From Pseudomonas soli (GTDB lineage: Bacteria; Pseudomonadota; Gammaproteobacteria; Pseudomonadales; Pseudomonadaceae), in the NCBI RefSeq assembly GCF_900110655.1, contig NZ_FOEQ01000005.1:1-64000 (forward strand): a DNA stretch of 64,000 bases, read 5' to 3'. The notes below the pieces were generated by a model that had not been told where the DNA came from, did no database searches, and saw only the letters and a program-made list of their open reading frames with translations. The position numbers and the translations under genes are program-made. Of this stretch, positions 7,999 to 16,797 are shown in pieces. Numbering within the stretch: the first letter of the stretch is position 1; every line of letters begins with the position of its first letter.

Positions 7999-9039
7999 AT
8001 GCGCGCAACAACATGGAACTGGCTGGCCCTGGGGCTGGCGTTGCTGCCGGGCCTGGCCACCGCGGCGGAACCAGAGCCGGTACCGGTATACCGGGAGATC
8101 AAGGACTGGATTGTAGGCTGCGACAACACGCGTTTCTGCACCGCGGTCCTGGCCGATCACCCGGAGCGGATGCGAGTGGGCATGCTGGTGCAGCGTGAGG
8201 CGGGCGCCTGGGGCAACCTGCACCTGACCCTGGTGGGGAGCACCGACTGGTCGGGCGAGCCCATGCTCGACGGCCAACTGCTGGTCGCCCCCTGGCGCAT
8301 GACCCGCGGTGTCGAGACCACCCTGGAACTGGAGGGCGCCGATGCCTATGCCGTGTTGCGGCAATTGCGCAATGGCCAGCGCCTGGTGGACGACACCCGG
8401 CCAGGGGAGCGGGTGAGTTCGCTGCAGGGGCTGAGCGCCGCCTTGCTGCTGATGGATGCGGTGCAGGGCCGGGTCGGCCACTACAGTGCTCTGGTGCGCC
8501 CTGGCGACAGCGTTGCCGATGCGCAGTTGCCGACTCCGGCCAAGCCACAGGTGCCGGCCTTTGTGGCAGCTACGGCCCTTGGCGCGCAGGAGCAAGCGGG
8601 CATCACCCAGGTGGTGATGGCCAAGGCGGCCGCCGAGAACCAGTTGATCAACGAATACGATGTCGCTCCCAAGCTAGAGCTGCATGCCCTGGACGACCAG
8701 CATGCGCTGGCATTGCTCAGCTACAACTGCAACGACTTCCATTGCCTCTACGCACTGTACAAGGTGTCGCGTGAAGCGCCTTACACCCTTGGGCCCCTGG
8801 AGTTCGAGGCGCCATCGAGCCCGGTGGTGATCAGCCGGATGCGCGACGCCATCGAGTTCTACCCTGGCAAAGGCGAGCTCCACAGCTATGCCAAGGACGA
8901 CTATCCCGGCAGTTGCGGGGTGGAGGAAAGCTGGCGCTACGATGGCATGCGCATGCGCTTGCTCAAGCTGTCACGGATGGACCGCTGTGCCGAAGTGGGC
9001 ACCGACAGTTGGCCGGTACTCTGGCGCAGTCAAGGCTGA
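7999..9039 (+). CDS. DUF1176 periplasmic protein (first of tandem pair)
   Basis: A 346-residue secreted protein. A signal peptide (WNWLALGLALLPGLATAAEP, cleavage near residue 23) precedes a DUF1176 domain whose start reads VPVYREIKDWIVGCDNTRFC. The protein has many conserved cysteines (GCDN, RFC, CNDFHC, GSCG, DRC) that could form periplasmic disulfides. The function of the family is unknown. The ATG at 7999 gives a clean signal peptide. The neighbouring gene 31 bp downstream encodes a paralogue with the same layout, so the two are probably co-transcribed after local duplication. Confidence 0.82.
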   Translation: MRATTWNWLALGLALLPGLATAAEPEPVPVYREIKDWIVGCDNTRFCTAVLADHPERMRVGMLVQREAGAWGNLHLTLVGSTDWSGEPMLDGQLLVAPWRMTRGVETTLELEGADAYAVLRQLRNGQRLVDDTRPGERVSSLQGLSAALLLMDAVQGRVGHYSALVRPGDSVADAQLPTPAKPQVPAFVAATALGAQEQAGITQVVMAKAAAENQLINEYDVAPKLELHALDDQHALALLSYNCNDFHCLYALYKVSREAPYTLGPLEFEAPSSPVVISRMRDAIEFYPGKGELHSYAKDDYPGSCGVEESWRYDGMRMRLLKLSRMDRCAEVGTDSWPVLWRSQG

Positions 9040-9069
9040 ACGCATGAAACGGACTTCAGGGATAACGCC

Positions 9070-10122
9070 ATGCAATGGATGAAACACCCGCGTGCGGCAT
9101 TGCTGCTGGCGCTCATGACGCCATCTGTCGTGCAGGCCGAGAACGCCCAGGCACCGCTCGAAGCAGTGCCGATGTACCGGCAGATCAAGGACTGGGCGGT
9201 TGGCTGCGACAACACCCGTGCCTGCACGGCGGTAATGGCGATCGACGACGACCTGATGGCCGGGCTACAGACCATCATCAGGCGCGAGGCGGGGCCACAG
9301 GGCGCGCTTGAGCTGACCCTGCGCGTGGGCCCGGCGTTTGCGGAACAGGTGCTGCTCGATGGGCAGGTACTGTCGGCCAACTGGCAGCGCATCCAGCTTG
9401 AATACGACTTCGACCTGCTGTTGGAAGACGATGAGGCGCTGGCGCTCATACGTCGGTTGCGCAACGGTGCACGCCTGAGTTCATTGACCGAGGATGGCGA
9501 GCTGGTCGCGTCCTTGCAGGGGCTCAGTGGCGCGCTGTTGGCCATCGATGCCGTGCAGGGCCGGGTCGGGCATGCCGATGCCCTGGTCAGAGTGGGAGAT
9601 GCGCCCGCTGCCGATGTGCCTGGCGCTCCCGATACCGTGGTGCTGCCACAGTTCGTCGCCGCGTCGCGCATGAACGACGAGCAGGCCCATGAAATCGGCA
9701 GGATGGTAAAACGCCAGGCGAATGTCGAAGGCGATGTGCCGGGGATGAGCAACAGCCATTACGAGGTGCACCCGCTGGACGCTGCCAATGTCCTGGTCAT
9801 TCTCAACGTGGGGTGCAGTGGCGAGTTCTGCGCCAATTTCCTGTATCGGGTGTCCCGCGCCGCGCCCTACCAGATCAGCGAAATGGCCTTCGAGGCGCCG
9901 ACGCCGCTGCTGGCGCCGCGTCTGAGTGGCTATGTAGCGTTCGATGCGCAGAGCGGTCAATTGTTTGCCGCTGACAAAAGCCAGGTAGAGCGTGGTTGCG
10001 GGGTGATCCAGCAGTGGCGTTACGACGGTGAGCGCATGCGCCTTGAGCGCGTGGCGCGGCTTGATCGCTGCGGGTATGTGAAACCGCAGTTCTGGCCGGT
10101 GCTATGGCGTGTGCGGGAGTAG
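9070..10122 (+). CDS. DUF1176 periplasmic protein (second of tandem pair)
   Basis: A 350-residue paralogue of the preceding protein. It has a signal peptide (HPRAALLLALMTPSVVQAEN), then VPMYRQIKDWAVGCDNTRAC and the same later blocks: SLQGLSGALLAIDAVQGRVGH, a cysteine pair in GCSGEFC, and a C-terminal RLDRCGYVKPQFWPVLWR that matches RMDRCAEV..SWPVLWR in the first copy. The two have diverged considerably, so the duplication is not recent. It probably forms an operon with the upstream gene. Function unknown; the secreted, cysteine-rich character suggests an envelope role. Confidence 0.82.
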   Translation: MQWMKHPRAALLLALMTPSVVQAENAQAPLEAVPMYRQIKDWAVGCDNTRACTAVMAIDDDLMAGLQTIIRREAGPQGALELTLRVGPAFAEQVLLDGQVLSANWQRIQLEYDFDLLLEDDEALALIRRLRNGARLSSLTEDGELVASLQGLSGALLAIDAVQGRVGHADALVRVGDAPAADVPGAPDTVVLPQFVAASRMNDEQAHEIGRMVKRQANVEGDVPGMSNSHYEVHPLDAANVLVILNVGCSGEFCANFLYRVSRAAPYQISEMAFEAPTPLLAPRLSGYVAFDAQSGQLFAADKSQVERGCGVIQQWRYDGERMRLERVARLDRCGYVKPQFWPVLWRVRE

Positions 10123-10164
10123 GTCGAGGCGAGCCGAGTGCCCATAGGCGCCGCTGACGCGCCG

Positions 10165-10186
10165 CATCGCCGGCTTGCCGGCGATG
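10165..10186. repeat. Perfect intergenic hairpin between convergent genes
   Basis: CATCGCCGG-CTTG-CCGGCGATG is a perfect palindrome between the convergent DUF1176 and TauE/SafE genes. It may act as a bidirectional terminator or be a short REP variant. It has no clear T-tract. Confidence 0.5.
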
Positions 10187-10219
10187 GGCGCGTAGCGCCC
10201 TCTGTCAGTGAGGTGTGGC

Positions 10220-11005
10220 TCAGAACGCCAGCTTGTAGCCGATCAATAGCAGCATGGTCGCCAGGCAAGGCCGCAGCACGCGGTCGGAGATGCGCCCGGT
10301 CAGGTGGCTGCCCAGGTAGATCCCCGGCAGTGAGCCCAGCAGCAGGTAGCCCAGCAGCGACCAGTCCATGTTGCCCATGCCGGCATGACCCAGGCCGGCC
10401 ACCAGGGTCAGCGGCACGGCGTGGGCGATCTCGGTACCGACCAGGCGGCGGGTGACCAGGAACGGGTAGAGCAGGAACAGCGCCACGGTGCCCAGCGCAC
10501 CAGCGCCGATAGAGGTGAGGGTGACCATCACGCCCAGCACCACGCCGGTGATCACGGTTAGGATGTTCAGGGTACGGTCGCTGAGGTGGTAGTGATCGCC
10601 CGCATGCTTGCTGGCGAAGGCCTGCAGGCGCGACTTGAACAGGATCGCCAGGGCGGTGAGGATCAGCACCACCGCCAGGCCCTGCTTGATGATGGCGTTG
10701 AGCGCCGAGGTGTCGGTGTGCAGTGTGCTGAGGAACCACAGGGTCAGCGCGGCGGCCGGGACGCTGCCCAGGCTCAGCCAGCCGGTGATCTTCCAGTCGA
10801 TGTTCTTGTTGCGGCCATGCACCCAGACGCCGCTGGCTTTGGTGATGGCGGCGTAGAGCAGGTCGGTGCCCACGGCAGTGGCCGGGTTGATGCCGAACCA
10901 CAGCAGGATCGGGGTCATCAGCGAACCGCCGCCGACGCCGGTCATGCCGACGATGAAGCCCACAACCAGGCCCGCAATGGTAAAACCGAAAGAACCTACA
11001 TCCAT
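10220..11005 (-). CDS. TauE/SafE-family sulfite/anion permease
   Basis: A 261-residue inner-membrane protein with about eight hydrophobic segments. It has the two family repeats: VGFIVGMTGVGGGSLMTPIL near the N-terminus and VLGVMVTLTSIGAGALGTVAL in the middle. Members export sulfite, sulfoacetate or related anions, though many have unknown substrates. No sulfur-metabolism gene is adjacent here (cysB and cysH are 50 kb away). It is monocistronic. The ATG at 11005 directly precedes the first membrane helix. Confidence 0.85.
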   Translation of the reverse strand: MDVGSFGFTIAGLVVGFIVGMTGVGGGSLMTPILLWFGINPATAVGTDLLYAAITKASGVWVHGRNKNIDWKITGWLSLGSVPAAALTLWFLSTLHTDTSALNAIIKQGLAVVLILTALAILFKSRLQAFASKHAGDHYHLSDRTLNILTVITGVVLGVMVTLTSIGAGALGTVALFLLYPFLVTRRLVGTEIAHAVPLTLVAGLGHAGMGNMDWSLLGYLLLGSLPGIYLGSHLTGRISDRVLRPCLATMLLLIGYKLAF

Positions 11006-11214
11006 ACGCTACTCGACGCCCAGCTTGCCCGTGATCGGATGAGTGCCAGCATATAGATTTTTTTATAGCCAAATAGACTTGTTCGTTATTAGGTTATAAC
11101 CACCCAGTGGCGGCACGCTCCTGTAAACCCACGGTCAACCAGAGTGGGTTTACCGGGAGCTAGCCCGCTCGACTGTCCCGGGCACGATTCGGCCAACCAT
11201 GAAAGGAGCGTTCC

Positions 11215-11589
11215 ATGAGCAATGACATCCAGCGTTTTCCCAGCAGCCTGCCGTTTCCATTTTCTCGTGCAGTGAAGGCCGGGGGCTTCCTGTTCCTGTC
11301 CGGCCAGGTGCCGATGAGCGCCAGTGGCGAAGTGGTACGCGGTGATATCCAGACACAGACACGAGCGGCCTGCGAACGTATCGCCGAGAGCCTGGCAGTG
11401 TGTGGGGCGCGTTTCGACCAGGTGGTGAAATGCACGGTCTGGCTGTCGGACATGAGCCATTTCGCCGGCTTTAACGAGGTCTACAAAGAGTTCTTTGGCG
11501 CAGCGCTACCGGTGCGATCGACGGTGGCATCGGCGCTGGCGCTGGGGGTCGATGTGGAGATCGAGGTGCAGGCGTTCGTCGGCGAGTGA
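11215..11589 (+). CDS. RidA-family enamine/imine deaminase
   Basis: A 124-residue protein of the YjgF/YER057c/UK114 family. It contains PFSRAVKAGGFLFLSGQVP (strand and loop around the active site), the central helix ACERIAESLAVCGARFDQVVKCTVWL, and the C-terminal VDVEIEVQAFVGE. RidA members form trimers and hydrolyse reactive 2-aminoacrylate-type enamines released by PLP enzymes. Whether the catalytic arginine lies at the exact RidA position (APAARSTV; here LPVRSTVAS) supports deaminase rather than a degenerate subfamily, but substrate specificity is unproven. The SD GAAAGGAG precedes the ATG. Monocistronic. Confidence 0.88.
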   Translation: MSNDIQRFPSSLPFPFSRAVKAGGFLFLSGQVPMSASGEVVRGDIQTQTRAACERIAESLAVCGARFDQVVKCTVWLSDMSHFAGFNEVYKEFFGAALPVRSTVASALALGVDVEIEVQAFVGE

Positions 11590-11650
11590 GGAGTAGCTGA
11601 AGAATGCTTGCGTAATCGCCGATGTGATCGAAGGCGTGATCGCGCAGGGA

Positions 11651-11681
11651 GCCCGCTCCTGCAACACGTACAGGAGCGGGC
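11651..11681. terminator. Hairpin between convergent ridA-like and chemoreceptor genes
   Basis: GCCCGCTCCTG...CAGGAGCGGGC, an 11-bp perfect inverted repeat with a 9-nt loop, lies just beyond the chemoreceptor stop. It resembles the REP core and probably serves as a bidirectional terminator, though no strong T-tract follows. Confidence 0.5.
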
Positions 11682-11687
11682 GGCAGG

Positions 11688-13574
11688 TCAGATGCGGAAG
11701 CTGCCCACCAGTTGCTTCAGGCGCCCGGCCTGCTGGCTCAGGGCGTCGCAGTGGCGCAGGGTGTCGTTGAGGTTCTCCACCCCTTGCTGGTTCAGCGCGT
11801 TGATCTGGGTGATGTCCAGGTTCAAGCTCTCGACCACGGCGGTCTGCTCTTCGGTGGCGGTGGCCACCGACTGGTTCATGCCGTCGATCTCGCCGATACG
11901 CTGGGTGACACTGGCCAGGCGCTCACCGGCCTCGTTGGCCACCTGCACGGTCTCTTCGCTGGAGACCTGGCTGGTGTTCATGGTGTGTACCGCCTCACGC
12001 GAGCCGACCTGCAGGCTGGTGATCATGCGGTGGATTTCTTCGGCCGATTCCTGGGTGCGGTGGGCCAGGTTGCGCACTTCGTCGGCAACCACGGCGAAAC
12101 CACGCCCGGCTTCACCGGCACGGGCGGCCTCGATGGCGGCATTGAGCGCCAGCAGGTTGGTCTGCTGGGAGATGCCCTTGATCACGTCGAGGATCTTGCC
12201 GATTTCGTCGGTGCTGGCGTTGAGGGTCTCGATCTGCTCGCAGGACTCGCTGATGCGCTGGGACAGGGCGGTCATGGCGCTGATCGCCTCTTCCACCACC
12301 TGGCGGCCACCGTTGGCCTGTTCGCTGGCGCCGCTGGCGTGCTGCGAGGCGTCGGCGGCGTTGCGGGCGATTTCCTGAGTGGCGGCGCCCAGCTCGTTGA
12401 TCGCCGCGGCGACGCTGTTGGTGCGCATGCTCTGCTCTTCGGAGCCGGTGAGCGAGGCATTGGAGGCGACCACGACCTTTTCCGACAGGTCATGCACCAG
12501 GCGGGTGGCCGAGGACACTTCGCTGATCGAGGCGTGGATACGCTCGACGAAACGGTTGAACGAGGTGGCCAGCTCGCCGAACTCGTCCTTCTGCTCGACG
12601 GTCAGGCGGCGGGTCAGGTCGCCTTCGCCTTCGGCGATGTCCTGCATGGCGCGGCCCATGGTGGTCAGCGGGCGCATCAGTACCGGGATCAGCAGGCCGA
12701 GCAGTCCGGCGATGACGGCCACCGCGATGAGCATGGCGATGATGGCCGAGGTACGGAACTGGCTCAGCGGGGCGTAGGCTTTTTCTTTATCGATCGACAG
12801 GCCGATGTACCACTGCGCCGACGGCAGGCCGTCCACCGGGGCGAAGGAGATGATGCGGTCCTTGCCGTCGAGGCTGACTTCCTGGATGCCGGATTCGACA
12901 CGCAGCGGGGAGCCTGGGTAGATGTCCTTGAGGTTCTTCATCACCCGGTCCTTGTCCGGGCTGACGATCACCTGGCCATTGCGGTCGACCAGGAAGGCGT
13001 GGCCAAGGCCGCCGAAGTCCACGGCATTGATGATGTCCACCAGGGTGTTCAGGCTCAGGTCGCCGCCGACCACGCCGATCAGCTCGCCGCTGGATTTGGC
13101 CTTGACCGGCATGGCGATGGTCACCACCAGGCCACCCACTGCAGCCATGTAGGGCGGGGTCAGCATCGTCTGGTTGGCGGCCACGGCCTGGGTGTACCAC
13201 GGGCGCTGACGCGGGTCGTAGCCGTCAGGCATCTTGGCATCGGGGCGTTGGGTGAACAGGCCGGTGTTCTGGCCGAAATAGGTGAATTGGAAGTTGCTGG
13301 TGTACGACGGCTGGTCGACCAGGCCCGGCACGTTGCTGCCGGCGCCTTGCTGGGCGATGTCCTGGGCCAGGTTTTCCAGGACCAGGATGCGTCCGCTCAT
13401 CCAGTTCTGCACGCTGCTGGCGGTCTGTGCGCCGGCCTGGCGCACCGAAGACTCGATGTTCTGGCGGATGGTGTTGCGTTGCAGGTAGTCGTTGTACAGG
13501 GTGAACAGGGCGAAGGCCAGTACGACGACGGCGCAGGCACTGAGCAGGATCTTGTGGCGGAATTTCAGGTTCAT
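11688..13574 (-). CDS. Methyl-accepting chemotaxis protein, amino-acid dCache type
   Basis: A 628-residue chemoreceptor: TM1 (about 9-28), dCache sensor (about 35-270), TM2 (about 280-302), HAMP, then the signalling domain with [18 protein letters not shown]. The N-terminal half follows the Pseudomonas PctA/PctC/McpA pattern ([36 protein letters not shown]). The residues used by this class to hold the ligand amino and carboxyl groups are visible, including Arg/Trp/Tyr of RPWY and the aspartate of GGDLSL, so an L-amino-acid attractant is likely. The ATG at 13574 was chosen because family homology starts at [11 protein letters not shown]; 39 upstream residues are not receptor-like. A FliA promoter precedes it. 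Confidence 0.92.
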   Translation of the reverse strand: MNLKFRHKILLSACAVVVLAFALFTLYNDYLQRNTIRQNIESSVRQAGAQTASSVQNWMSGRILVLENLAQDIAQQGAGSNVPGLVDQPSYTSNFQFTYFGQNTGLFTQRPDAKMPDGYDPRQRPWYTQAVAANQTMLTPPYMAAVGGLVVTIAMPVKAKSSGELIGVVGGDLSLNTLVDIINAVDFGGLGHAFLVDRNGQVIVSPDKDRVMKNLKDIYPGSPLRVESGIQEVSLDGKDRIISFAPVDGLPSAQWYIGLSIDKEKAYAPLSQFRTSAIIAMLIAVAVIAGLLGLLIPVLMRPLTTMGRAMQDIAEGEGDLTRRLTVEQKDEFGELATSFNRFVERIHASISEVSSATRLVHDLSEKVVVASNASLTGSEEQSMRTNSVAAAINELGAATQEIARNAADASQHASGASEQANGGRQVVEEAISAMTALSQRISESCEQIETLNASTDEIGKILDVIKGISQQTNLLALNAAIEAARAGEAGRGFAVVADEVRNLAHRTQESAEEIHRMITSLQVGSREAVHTMNTSQVSSEETVQVANEAGERLASVTQRIGEIDGMNQSVATATEEQTAVVESLNLDITQINALNQQGVENLNDTLRHCDALSQQAGRLKQLVGSFRI

Positions 13575-13647
13575 GTTTCGAGACCTTGAGCCAGTGAAAG
13601 GAGGGCGCCGCGTGCTTGTGGCACGAGTGGCGGAGCCTGTTGCAACG

Positions 13648-13676
13648 GTATCGGCCGATTCTGAAAAATGTTGAAA
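13648..13676 (-). promoter_or_regulatory. FliA (sigma-28) promoter of the amino-acid chemoreceptor
   Basis: On the minus strand, TTTCAA (13671-13676), a 15-bp spacer and GCCGATAC (13648-13655) match the sigma-28 consensus in seven of eight -10 positions with ideal spacing. The predicted RNA start is about 65 nt before the ATG at 13574. Confidence 0.7.
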
Positions 13677-13724
13677 GACTAAATGTCGCAATAGTTGGCC
13701 GAATCGACCTCACAGGGTGACAAA

Positions 13725-14603
13725 TCATTTCGAAGCCAACAGGCCCACCAATGTTCTGGCCGCTTGGCCGAGGGGTTGCTGTTTAAGCCAGAAGGCGTTC
13801 ACCGGCAGTTGCAGTTCATTGCGGGTGTTCTGGAATCGCAGTCGCACCAGGCGTCCGTCCGCAAGCAGCGGCGCCACCCGCGCCAGCGGCAAGTCGCCCC
13901 AGCCCAGGCCGGCCTCGACCATCTGCAGGGCCAGGTCCAGGCTATCGGTACGCCAGTGCGAGGTGCCGATCAGCGAGCGGGGATCGCTCAGCGGCAGGTC
14001 GCGGCTGCACACCAGGATCTGCCGCAGGTTGACCAGGTCTTCGAGGTTGCGGATGCGCCCTTCGCGTAGTGCGGGGTGATGCGGCGACAGGGTGGCCACC
14101 AGCGATTCCAGGGCGATGTGCTGGAAGCTGCGTCGCGGGTCCACCTGCAGCCCGGCGAAGGCCAGACACAGGCGCACCCGACCACTGTCGAGCAGTTGCA
14201 GGGCCTCTTCCTGCGGGGCGGCGAGCAGTTCGATGTCCAGCAGCGGGTAGCGCTCGCCCAGGCGGGTGATGGCCCCGAGCAACGGGCGCTGGTCGATATC
14301 CGGCACCACGGCGATGGCCAGGCTGCTTTCCAGCCCTCGCGACAGCTCCAGCGCATGCACCTCCAACAGCCCCAGCTGTTCGGCGATCAACCGGGCATGG
14401 GGCTCCAGGGCCTGGGCCTGGGCGGTCGGGCGTGCCTCCCGCGACCCACGCTCGAACAGCGTGTAGCCAAGCTCCGCCTCGAGGTTGCCGATGGCCATGC
14501 TCACCGCCGAGGGCACGCGCCCGAGCGCCCGCGCGGCAGCTGAGAACGAGCCGCGGTCGAGCACGGCGAGAAACAGCAGGATGGTATCGCTGGAAAAGTT
14601 CAT
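13725..14603 (-). CDS. LysR-family transcriptional regulator
   Basis: A 292-residue LysR-type regulator. The N-terminal winged helix-turn-helix (FLAVLDRGSFSAAARALGRVPSAVSMAIGNLE, about residues 12-43) is followed by a periplasmic-binding-protein-like effector domain from about 90. It is divergent from the PACE efflux gene, with 100 bp between starts. That is the classical layout in which a LysR protein controls its divergent neighbour, as AceR controls aceI in Acinetobacter. Autoregulation and control of the efflux gene are inferred. SD GGAGAC precedes the ATG. Confidence 0.9.
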   Translation of the reverse strand: MNFSSDTILLFLAVLDRGSFSAAARALGRVPSAVSMAIGNLEAELGYTLFERGSREARPTAQAQALEPHARLIAEQLGLLEVHALELSRGLESSLAIAVVPDIDQRPLLGAITRLGERYPLLDIELLAAPQEEALQLLDSGRVRLCLAFAGLQVDPRRSFQHIALESLVATLSPHHPALREGRIRNLEDLVNLRQILVCSRDLPLSDPRSLIGTSHWRTDSLDLALQMVEAGLGWGDLPLARVAPLLADGRLVRLRFQNTRNELQLPVNAFWLKQQPLGQAARTLVGLLASK

Positions 14604-14703
14604 GGCAGTCTCCTTTCAGTAAATCTGAAAGCTGCCGACTTTTTCTGTCAAGCATGTTGATGCATTCTGCGCGCCTTCGTCATATCCGCAACAAGGTAAT
14701 CCC

Positions 14704-15132
14704 GTGCAAGGACTCAAACGCAAACTGGTCTACGTGACCTTCTATGAACTGATCGGCCTGTGCATGTCGACCCTGGGCCTGGCCTACCTGTCCGACACCC
14801 AGGCTTCGCACACCGGCCCCCTGGCAGTGATGATCACCACCATCGCCATGGCCTGGAACCTCATCTACAACAGCCTGTTCGAGTATTGGGAGAGCCGCCA
14901 GGCCACCCGCGGGCGCAGCCTCGGGCGGCGGGTGGCGCATGCCATCGGCTTCCAGCTGACCCTGGTGGTGTACCTGATCCCGCTGATCGCCTGGTGGCTG
15001 GACATGACCCTTGTGGAGGCGTTGATGGTGGATCTGGCGTTCATCGTCCTGGTGCCGTGCTACACCTTCGTCTACAACTGGGCGTTCGACCGCATCTTTG
15101 GGCTGCCGACTTCGGCGCTGGCGACCGCCTGA
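14704..15132 (+). CDS. PACE-family multidrug/biocide efflux transporter
   Basis: A 142-residue inner-membrane protein with four helices, built as two 'bacterial transmembrane pair' repeats (RKLVYVTFYELIGL... and RVAHAIGFQLTLVV...). With the GTG at 14704 as start, the conserved membrane glutamate essential for proton coupling falls exactly at residue 15 (FYE15LIG), as in AceI. AAGG lies eight bases upstream. Founding members expel chlorhexidine and other cationic biocides; short-chain polyamines are proposed natural substrates. The divergent LysR gene is the probable regulator. Confidence 0.88.
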   Translation: MQGLKRKLVYVTFYELIGLCMSTLGLAYLSDTQASHTGPLAVMITTIAMAWNLIYNSLFEYWESRQATRGRSLGRRVAHAIGFQLTLVVYLIPLIAWWLDMTLVEALMVDLAFIVLVPCYTFVYNWAFDRIFGLPTSALATA

Positions 15133-15151
15133 ACGTGCTGCGTGCGCGGGG

Positions 15152-16174
15152 TCATGGCGGCAGGCGAATCAGCAACGGTTCCTGTGAGCGGCTTCCGAGC
15201 AAGCTGTCCTCCACCTGCCCCGACAGGTAATACACCCCGGCCATGGCGCCGCTCTGGCGATTCTCCATCAGCTCCTGCCATTCCTGGTTCAGCGCCACAT
15301 TGAGGATCACCCGCAGCTGCTCGACCATCTGCGGCTGTTCACGGTCGTGGGTGATGATGCCGTAGCCGGTTGCCGCCACCGAGATCAACGCCCCTGCCGC
15401 CTTGCCCACCGCCGCCGCGATGGCACTGGCGGCACCGCGTGGCGCCAGTGTGGCGCCGAGTTTCTCGCTGGCCTGGGTGGCCACTGACGACAATCCGGCC
15501 TCGGTCTGCCCGGGGGCCTTGGCGGCCTGTTGGTGCAGGTGCTGGCGCAGGGACTGCCAGGCCAGCTGTTGGTCAAGCGACTTGGCCCGCAGCAGTTGGT
15601 AAAGCGAGGCATTGCGTGCATCCGGCGGGCCCAGGGCGATGATCGGGATGCGGTTGAGGCGCTGGCTGAACTGCTCGGGCGGGGCGTTGTAGCGCTGGAT
15701 GATGGTCGCCAGTTGCTGGCCGAGCAGTTGCAGGTACAGCTCGCTGGCGCGGTCGCGGATACCCTCGGGGTTGATCTGTTCGGCCACCGGGTCGATGACC
15801 CGTTCGCGATACTGTTCCTGCAGGTACAGGCCCAGGCGCTTCTCCGCGGGTTCCTGGCCATTGCCATTGTGCATCTTGTACCAGGCTACCTTGAGCGTGA
15901 GCCACTGCTGAGTCCAGTAACCGGTGAACCAGGGGATGAAGTCGTTCTCGGTGCGTTGCTGCACTTGCTCCTTCCACACGCGCATGGAGCGGCGGGCGTA
16001 GTCGTTGGCCGATCCCGCAGCGGCGACCGAGGCCTCGATGATGTCCTGGTCGATGCGCTGCCAGACGGTCGGTGGCAGGTTCTGCGGCGGGGGCGGGGCG
16101 GGTGGGCGTTTGCCGGCGCAGCCGGCGAGGGCCAGCAGCAGGCAGAGCGGAACCATCGCGAGGATCGATTTCAC
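15152..16174 (-). CDS. Predicted lipoprotein of unknown function
   Basis: A 340-residue secreted protein with a lipoprotein signal: a hydrophobic leader ending in ALAGC, so Cys19 would be lipidated. A proline-rich linker (RPPAPPPPQNLPP) follows. The body is largely helical; residues about 235-275 are Ala/Gly-rich (GAASAIAAAVGKAAGALISVAATGYGIIT) and could insert in a membrane. I do not recognise the family. It is convergent with the PACE gene, leaving 19 bp between stop codons. Confidence 0.75.
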   Translation of the reverse strand: MKSILAMVPLCLLLALAGCAGKRPPAPPPPQNLPPTVWQRIDQDIIEASVAAAGSANDYARRSMRVWKEQVQQRTENDFIPWFTGYWTQQWLTLKVAWYKMHNGNGQEPAEKRLGLYLQEQYRERVIDPVAEQINPEGIRDRASELYLQLLGQQLATIIQRYNAPPEQFSQRLNRIPIIALGPPDARNASLYQLLRAKSLDQQLAWQSLRQHLHQQAAKAPGQTEAGLSSVATQASEKLGATLAPRGAASAIAAAVGKAAGALISVAATGYGIITHDREQPQMVEQLRVILNVALNQEWQELMENRQSGAMAGVYYLSGQVEDSLLGSRSQEPLLIRLPP

Positions 16175-16266
16175 GCGGATTGCCCCCTTGGCCAGAGGCT
16201 GGGTGATTTACCGAAGTATAGGTTTGTCTTGAGGGCATCATCGCGGGGCAAGCCCGCGGCAGCGCG

Positions 16267-16710
16267 TCAGCCCACCCGTTTCAGGTGCAGCAACGGGAAT
16301 GGATCGCCTTGTCCATCCACCTCGCTGCGCCCGACCTGGACGAAGCCGTGTCTGAGGTAGAACCCCACGGCCTGTGGGTTCTGTTCGTTGACATCGACTT
16401 CTCGTACGCCCAGCTCATCGATCACATGGGCCAGCAAGGATTTGCCGATGCCCTGGCCACGGCAGGCCGGGTCGACGAAGAGCATTTCCAGCTTGCCCTC
16501 ATGCACCCCGGCAAACCCTTGTATGTACCCTGCGATGTCCGACCAGGCACGCAGCTGGACAAAACCCAGGTACTGCTCGCGCACCAGCGGGCGCAGGTGC
16601 TCGATGTATCCCGCCGGCAGGAAGTCGTGGGTCGCCCGCACCGAGGCTTCCCACAGATCGGCCAGCCGATCGTAGTGTTGCGCGCCGACTGGCGCGATAG
16701 TGAAGTTCAT
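16267..16710 (-). CDS. GNAT-family N-acetyltransferase
   Basis: A 147-residue acetyltransferase. Residues about 70-105 hold the beta4 strand and CoA-binding loop (LEMLFVDPACRGQGIGKSLLAHVI, with the canonical RGQGIGK). VDVNEQNPQAVGFYLRHGFVQVGR is the beta5/alpha4 block, which in this subgroup (YjaB/PhnO-like) contains the catalytic tyrosine region. The substrate is unknown. It is monocistronic and divergent from the isochorismatase-like gene with 87 bp between starts. Confidence 0.88.
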   Translation of the reverse strand: MNFTIAPVGAQHYDRLADLWEASVRATHDFLPAGYIEHLRPLVREQYLGFVQLRAWSDIAGYIQGFAGVHEGKLEMLFVDPACRGQGIGKSLLAHVIDELGVREVDVNEQNPQAVGFYLRHGFVQVGRSEVDGQGDPFPLLHLKRVG

Positions 16711-16797
16711 AGGCCCTCCAAGGCATTTTGGTAATCGGCGACAGGGTACGGCATTGCGCTATGCTCGGCATTGCGTCCGCGAACAGGAGAGCTGCTG

